Positions 58,183 to 64,000 of a stretch of DNA of 64,000 nucleotides are shown one piece after another. The notes beneath the pieces are model-generated. The model ran no database searches, had not been told where the DNA came from, and was given only the letters and a program-made list of their open reading frames with translations. Positions within the stretch are counted from its first letter, which is position 1; each line of letters begins with the position of its first letter. The position numbers and the translations under genes are program-made. Source of the DNA: Sciurus carolinensis (Eukaryota > Chordata > Mammalia > Rodentia > Sciuridae); assembly GCF_902686445.1 (NCBI RefSeq), contig NC_062221.1:39200575-39264574 (forward strand), in the 5' to 3' direction.

Positions 58183-60975
58183 AAATCCAAACCAGACTCT
58201 ATAAAATGAAGGAATATATTGAATAATGTAATTGAGAAAGTACAGATGTTTGGCAGTGACCAGGTATTGTTTAACTGTGGTTTTATTTTTTGTAAGTCAT
58301 TCCTTTTGCCTTCCTGCCTGTGCTGACTTCTTCCTCACGCTAGTACTGAGATGGCTATACAAATTGTAGGCCTTATAATGTACAAAGAAAATTCAGAGAA
58401 AGGGAGGACATTTTTGGTGACTCAGTCTTGGGAATGAAAAAATGTCTTTCTGAGAATAGCATCAAACCTCTCTCTTCATTCACCATTTCATACCCAATGT
58501 CTACATGAGCCAGTGTCTGTGATCTAAGTGATATCATTCACTGCATAGTCCAGATATGGGCTCCTAAACCAATCACAAGCAAGGAAAACTTGGGTTACAT
58601 TTAGAGTAATCAGTTAGCAACAGGGGAAATTCTTCTTGAAGAGGATGGACAATGTGTGTGGGGGGCGGCTACTTGAACCCAAATTAAGGTGCTTTGGGAG
58701 GGAAAAAATGGTTGCTAGTGTAGGTGTGGAATGCAACCAATCACTAATATTTCCCACCATATGTAAGTATCAGTTACCAATCTGGACATGTGGTAAGCTC
58801 TTAGTTAATGCTTCATTTTTTTATAAGAATGACTTGTGTAAGGACTCAAAGAAAGTGATTAAGATTTTAGGTGGCAGACAGCAATTTGGTGGGATTGGGG
58901 AAAGACCGAGTTGGAAAAATCGATAGCACATGTAAATGAGGGAATTGAAGAGAATTTTAATAAAAAAATTATTTATAAAAGCAAAGGAAACCACCTAGGG
59001 TTAGAGAAACACTGTGGTACTTGCAATGAGGGTTCCATTACTACCTCTAGTCTTAAAAGAGCCAAGAGAAGTAATTAATAACAAACCTGGAGAAAGTAGC
59101 TGTCCCTTGTTCTTAATGATGGGGGGTAGGGAATAGAAGGAGATTTTGCCACACAAGGGACATTTTGGAAATGTCTAGAAACATTTTGAACTGTTATGAT
59201 TAAGAGGATATCTTTGTGGATACTATTGCTACCCAGTAGGTAGAAGTCAGAAGTGCTTTTAGAGAGATGCCTGCAGTAAAGAATGATAAGACCCAAGAAA
59301 TCAGTAGTGTCAAGATTAAAAACTTTGTATTAGAGAAAGCATTGTGAAAATGAAGGGTCACTGAGTATGTGACCTTGTTTATAACCCCAGGTATTCTGAA
59401 GCAAGAAGAGAGTTAGGACAATAGACACCTGACCTCCCAACCTCCTGCCTGCCATATAGCATGGCTCTCATTGAGTAATCCCAAACCGAACCTAGAGATC
59501 AAGGAAGACCATAAATGTAGACTACAAATGCAGACCATAATGCTACTCTCACAGGTAGAGTAGAGTGGAGAAGGATAGTGGAGCTAAAGGCGCCAATGGA
59601 AAAGATCCAATGCAAAAGAGAAAGACTTTGGATGTGATTCAAAAATCCTCAAATATGAAAAATTTTACTTGGTTCAATCTACTAAGGAATCTTTCAGGTG
59701 GATAAGGTAAACTCTTGGTTCTGAATTCCAATTATACTCAGAACTTTTTTGCAGGACTCTGAGAACATGAGACAATGAGTGTCTCCCAAAATAGATTCTG
59801 TGGAGTGCTAGCCTCTCTTGTGGGTATAATGGGTGGGGTGCAAAATGACTTTTAACTAAATGGTTTGGGAAATGCATTAAATGATGGGAAATAGGACTCA
59901 TCAGAGATTTTGGATATACCACTAGTTATGTAAATTTCCAAAATTTTTCCCAAAATATATTTGAAAACCTTTGTACTAGACAAAGCATTGTGAAAATGGA
60001 GTTTGGTTCCCAGACTTCTTTGACTCAGCGAAGAAAACACACATGAATCATTTCATAAATTACTGCTTTCGTCATTGCGGATTGGAAAATAATGGCATAC
60101 CACTTGCTGAAAAAGATGGATTTTCTTGAATTGTGCCTGGAAAGACAAAACAGAGAAGAATATCAGTAGGGAGACTGGTAGATTCTTTTCCTCAGGTCAG
60201 TGTTTATTAAGTTGATCTTAGTGGTCTTTAAATGTTTAGTAGTTAGAAACCAAGAATATCATGACTTTTAACTTAGATCAATATTAATAACATTTTCATT
60301 TAATTCATAAAACACATTGAGGAGAGATTTCTTTTCATATTATAGAGGCCTCATTTTTGAAGTAATGAGTAAATGGAATTGGTGATTTATTGGGTCTCTT
60401 CTATGTGACAGTGAAAGATTCATGGGTGGCAAATGGTTTTGAAGCACTCAATAGAGCATGTTCAGGCACTAATAGTTAGAACTTTTCTCATTTCTGTTGA
60501 CCCCAAATTCACCTAAACAAACATAAACTTAAAAGGAACTCATTGATTCATACAATGGAAAAGTTTTCAGTTTGTCTTGATTTTGGGTGTGGTTTGATTC
60601 AGGGGATCAAATAATGTTATCATATGATTTCTGTTTCTCTTTGCTCAACCCTCTGCCTATTGACTTTACAAGTTAGTCCCAGGAGTCCGAGTTTCATAAC
60701 ATCTCTTAGGATTGATTTTCCCAGCAGTTCAAACAATCAGGCTTCTTAATGGAGTTTTCTGAATCATATAACAATGACTTCTGTATCACTTAGGCCAGAG
60801 AATCAATGGTCAGCACTGACAACATACCCACTATGAAACCAGGGGTAGTCAGCTCCATCTAAAGCACATAGTAGAAAGAGGGAAGGAAAAACCCACAGGT
60901 TTCACCAGAATGGAATTTTGGGGGCAAATTCAGCAGAGGTACACTTGAACAGGTGTTGTTGCATAGGACAATTCT
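58183..60975. other. Unassigned sequence
   Basis: No gene or repeat is recognised. Confidence 0.4.
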
Positions 60976-60979
60976 TCAC

Positions 60980-61145
60980 ATTTTAGAGTTGGAAAGGACC
61001 TTAGAGTTTATCTTCTCTGACTGTTCTTGTACAGAGGCAGAATTGAAGGGGCAGAGAAGTTAAATGGTTCTTCAAAGCTCATAGCTATTGGCAAAAGGCA
61101 GGTTACAAGCCAGATTCCTAAATTTTAGTTAGGGCTCCATTCTGT
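60980..61145 (+). mobile_element. MIR-class SINE
   Basis: 'tagagttggaaaggacctta', 'gagtttatcttctctgactg', 'ggggcagagaagttaaatgg' and 'ttacaagccagattcctaaa' match an ancient MIR/CORE-type SINE. Confidence 0.6.
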
Positions 61146-62080
61146 TTGACATTACATTTTACCAAACAAAGGCAAGTGCCCACTTTATACAAAGGAGAAA
61201 AACAAAAAAGTGCCAAAGGACTCATTACTAGTCATCAATCTCACAAGATGCTATCAATAAGCCAGATCTTCATGCCTTTCAAATCTTTTCTCTGAATTTA
61301 CAATGGCCCTATTTCCTCATCCTTATATATTTGGTAATCTCTCTCTTAAAGTCAATAAATGCCTGAGACGTGTGTCAAGCAACTGGGTTAGCACAAGAAT
61401 AAAAATGCCATTAAAATTGGGTCTTATAATATTAATCAATTAGTGTGCATGTCTGTGTAACTATTTAATTATGGCAGTCAGACCACATAGATACACTACC
61501 TGCTTTATGGAGCATGATCAGTATTAATCTTTGCCTCAGATTTTTATTTGTCTTGGTCACCACAGAGTGCTGATGCTAACATTAGCTTCCTTTAACATCT
61601 TTTACAGTTAATGCTAAATGAGTATCTTTGGTTCATCTCTCAGGGAGAAAACACTACTATATTAATTTTTGGTATGTATAATACTAAGTTTCCAGGTAAA
61701 AACATTGAGGAATGGAAGCAGGCCTTATGCTTGGAAAACTGCAAAGAGGACTAATTTTATGCTTGGCTCTTTTTCATCTTTCTTGCCTTCTGCATCTTTT
61801 TTCTTCAACTGTTGGGTGTCAGTACCCAATGCCACCAGTATTTGCAGGGCTATTGTTTAGAGATGAAATTTATTTTAACTCTCTTGGAAATCAAGTTATC
61901 CTTTAGGACTACAGAAGGTCTATTTCTAATTTGTTGTGACAAAACTTACAATTCTGTCAGGTGAATATGAGTTACCCAGAAGAGACTGGTGTGCTAAATG
62001 CAATAGTAATATTTAGTGGAAGCAAAATTGTAAGTCTAATGTTTTGAGGTCAAAGTAAGAAATGTCTTCTTTTTCCTTGT
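61146..62080. other. Unassigned sequence
   Basis: No gene or repeat is recognised. Confidence 0.4.
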
Positions 62081-62084
62081 CTTT

Positions 62085-62510
62085 GAGGTTGAATAGCATT
62101 CCATTGTTATATATAGGCGTGAACTACATAAAGACACTTCCATCAACAACAGATGGCATATATAACAATTATAAAACTATTTTGTCTAATGAGCAATATA
62201 ATCTGCTGAATGCAGCTTAGTTTCTGTAAGTATCCTCTGTAATATTTGTACAGGATGAACAGTGCCTAACAATATATTTCTCAGAATATATAACTATCTT
62301 TAAGTGATACAAGACCATATATTACATTTTCCTCATTCATCAGGTGATAGATGTTTTGGTCAATTCTATATCTTGGCTGTTGTGAAAAATACTGTAATGA
62401 ATGTGGCCATGCAGCTGTCTCTTCAACAAATTGATTTCATATCCTCTGGATAATAACCAGTAGTAGAATTGCTGAATTGTACTTTTATTTCATTTTTAAT
62501 ATCTCAAGGG
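62085..62510 (-). mobile_element. Ancient L1 ORF2 end, antisense, interrupted
   Basis: 'gaatagcattccattgttat' (62091) and, after a gap, 'cattcatcaggtgatagatg', 'ctgttgtgaaaaatactgta' and 'taaccagtagtagaattgct' (62335-62480) are the complement of the L1 ORF2 C-terminus. About 200 bases between them (~62118-62325) are foreign to L1. Confidence 0.6.
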
Positions 62511-62691
62511 TCTTTTCTTTTCAATTTAATTGTTATCAAAAAAGTGAATCCTTTATAATAATATTGACAATTTTAAAAAGAAGAAAAAAACTTGAAATTA
62601 TATTAAACAAGGGAAATAGACAACTACCTAAGGCAAGCAGTACCAAGTCCCTGTAATTGCAAATATATTCTTTCAAACAAAGATGATAAAT

Positions 62692-62898
62692 AGCTGGGCA
62701 TGGTGACACATGCCTGTGATCCCATCTACTTAGGAGGCTGAGGCAGGAGGATCTCAGGTTCAAGGTCAGCCTGGGCAATTTCGTGAAAACTTCTCAAAAT
62801 TAAAAAAATAAAAAAGGATAGGAATATAGCTCAGAGGTAGAGCCCTCTCCTAGCATATGCAAAACCCTGGGTTCAATCCTCAGAATGGGGGTGGGGAT
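62692..62898 (+). mobile_element. B1-dID dimeric SINE
   Basis: The B1 part ('tagctgggcatggtgacaca', 'aggctgaggcaggaggatct') is followed by the ID-like part ('aatatagctcagaggtagag', 'ccctgggttcaatcctcaga'). The tail is short and G-rich rather than A-rich. Confidence 0.9.
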
Positions 62899-64000
62899 GA
62901 GGATTACTGGTAGGTAGAACCAGAAAATAAATATCAATCAATCTCCTTCAACAAGTGAAATAAATAAGAACAAATTATGTCACAGCTATCTTTCTAATTT
63001 ATATGTATCTGTTCTATAACCTTATATGGCCCTCTAAGGTCCCAGAGATGAATCTCAATATGTATGTAGGTAAACTTATTTCTTTCTTCCTGTCCCAAGC
63101 AAAGAAATAAAAATTTTTTCCTATGCAAATATTTACCACTTTGGTCTCTGATCAGTGTATATTAATTTTATTTTTCTTTCTCCTGAATATGGGAAGTTTT
63201 TGTCCTTAAATAAGTATGGAGCAAACTTTTGCACAGCTTATTATAGTTTTCACCTGACCTTGTTATTTAACAATAATTGAGAAAAAGTATAAATGGCCAA
63301 TATATACAATGCTCACTGTTTTCTTATGTTACACATTTTTTGAAGGTATTTACTCTGTTGGTCCAGACATTTTATTTTAAGATGTTTTAGATAAAAGACA
63401 AGAAAGAAGGTGCTCTGAACCTTCAGCAAATGAAGGTAGTTAAAGACCCTATGGCTCTAGGCTAAATAATAAGCAGTAGATGAATGCCTGCTAGAATTAT
63501 CACCAAGAAGCACTCCGTTAGGACAGTGGAGGCTCTTGAGTAAGATTCAGGGTAAAGCAAACTTATTAAGAGTTTGAAATAGGAAGCCTAATTTTATGGT
63601 TATGATATTTAAGTTCTTGTTTGCTTCTTTTGGGAATGTTTACTCTTAGATTTATTTACTTACAACTAAATGAACAGAAAATTCTAACATCTTGTTAACA
63701 AATACTGACATACTTATCAAATTATGTCTATGAAGTATCTTGGAGATTTATAATTATTTTACTGTAAAAATCAAACCTGAACAATTTCACAGTTTATGCA
63801 ACTCTAATAAGCTGTTGGCAGCAATGAACAGGAGACAGCACAGTCCAGATGAGACCCTTAGAACTCATGTAGGTCATTCCCCTGTGCCTACTGAGGGATG
63901 CAACGATAGGCACAGCTCTAAAAAAGTGAAAAAAAATAGTCATAAAAACATCGTGACCTGGAAATAACTGTGCAGAAAAGCAAATCCTGGATATTTATAG
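62899..64000. other. Unassigned sequence
   Basis: No gene or repeat is recognised up to the window edge. Confidence 0.4.

Overview
This is mammalian nuclear DNA, most likely from a squirrel-family rodent (Sciuridae: ground squirrel, marmot or relative). The call rests on the repeats: tRNA-Ala-derived ID SINEs with a characteristic 3' extension, dimeric B1-dID SINEs, and a rodent LINE-1 lineage whose copies here share one 3' end. Organism assignment is inference from these families; no marker gene is present.

No intact host protein-coding gene is recognisable. The window reads as intergenic or deep-intronic DNA made of layered retrotransposons. (1) 0-8.6 kb: microsatellites, old MER5, MIR and L2-class fragments, and a 5'-truncated L1. 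(2) 8.6-13.7 kb: two very old antisense L1s. The second is pierced by a U6 snRNA copy fused to an L1 3' end and by a young L1 fragment with a 5' inversion. (3) 14.2-18.4 kb: a MaLR-type LTR, a ~400-bp polypyrimidine tract and a SINE cluster. (4) 18.48-20.38 kb: a processed pseudogene of ENOPH1 (methionine salvage) on the minus strand with a 14-bp target-site duplication (TSD). (5) 20.4-36.8 kb: old DNA transposon, MIR, L2 and L1 remains, ID/B1-dID SINEs, a 1.45-kb truncated L1 with its TSD, and one weak splice-site-bounded exon candidate at 34.9 kb. (6) 36.83-43.61 kb: a full-length L1 with a 17-bp TSD, a CpG-rich 5'UTR containing ~135-bp tandem units, an intact ORF1, an ORF2 broken by three frameshifts and one nonsense codon, and a G-rich 3'UTR. 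(7) 43.6-64 kb: MaLR and other LTR-like sequence, MIR and L2-class remnants, SINEs and simple repeats, with long stretches in which nothing was recognised.

Nearly everything interpretable is one process: L1 machinery copying itself and, in trans, SINEs, U6 and the ENOPH1 mRNA. I found no CRISPR array, operon, or evidence of an undescribed biological system. The best material is in the detail of individual insertions: the U6-L1 chimera, the twin-primed L1, the 29-nt loss in the ENOPH1 copy, the tandem 5'UTR units, the ORF1 duplication and the double poly(A) tail of the full-length L1. Repeat-family names come from recognising consensus text by eye, not from a database search; old-family subclass names are provisional.
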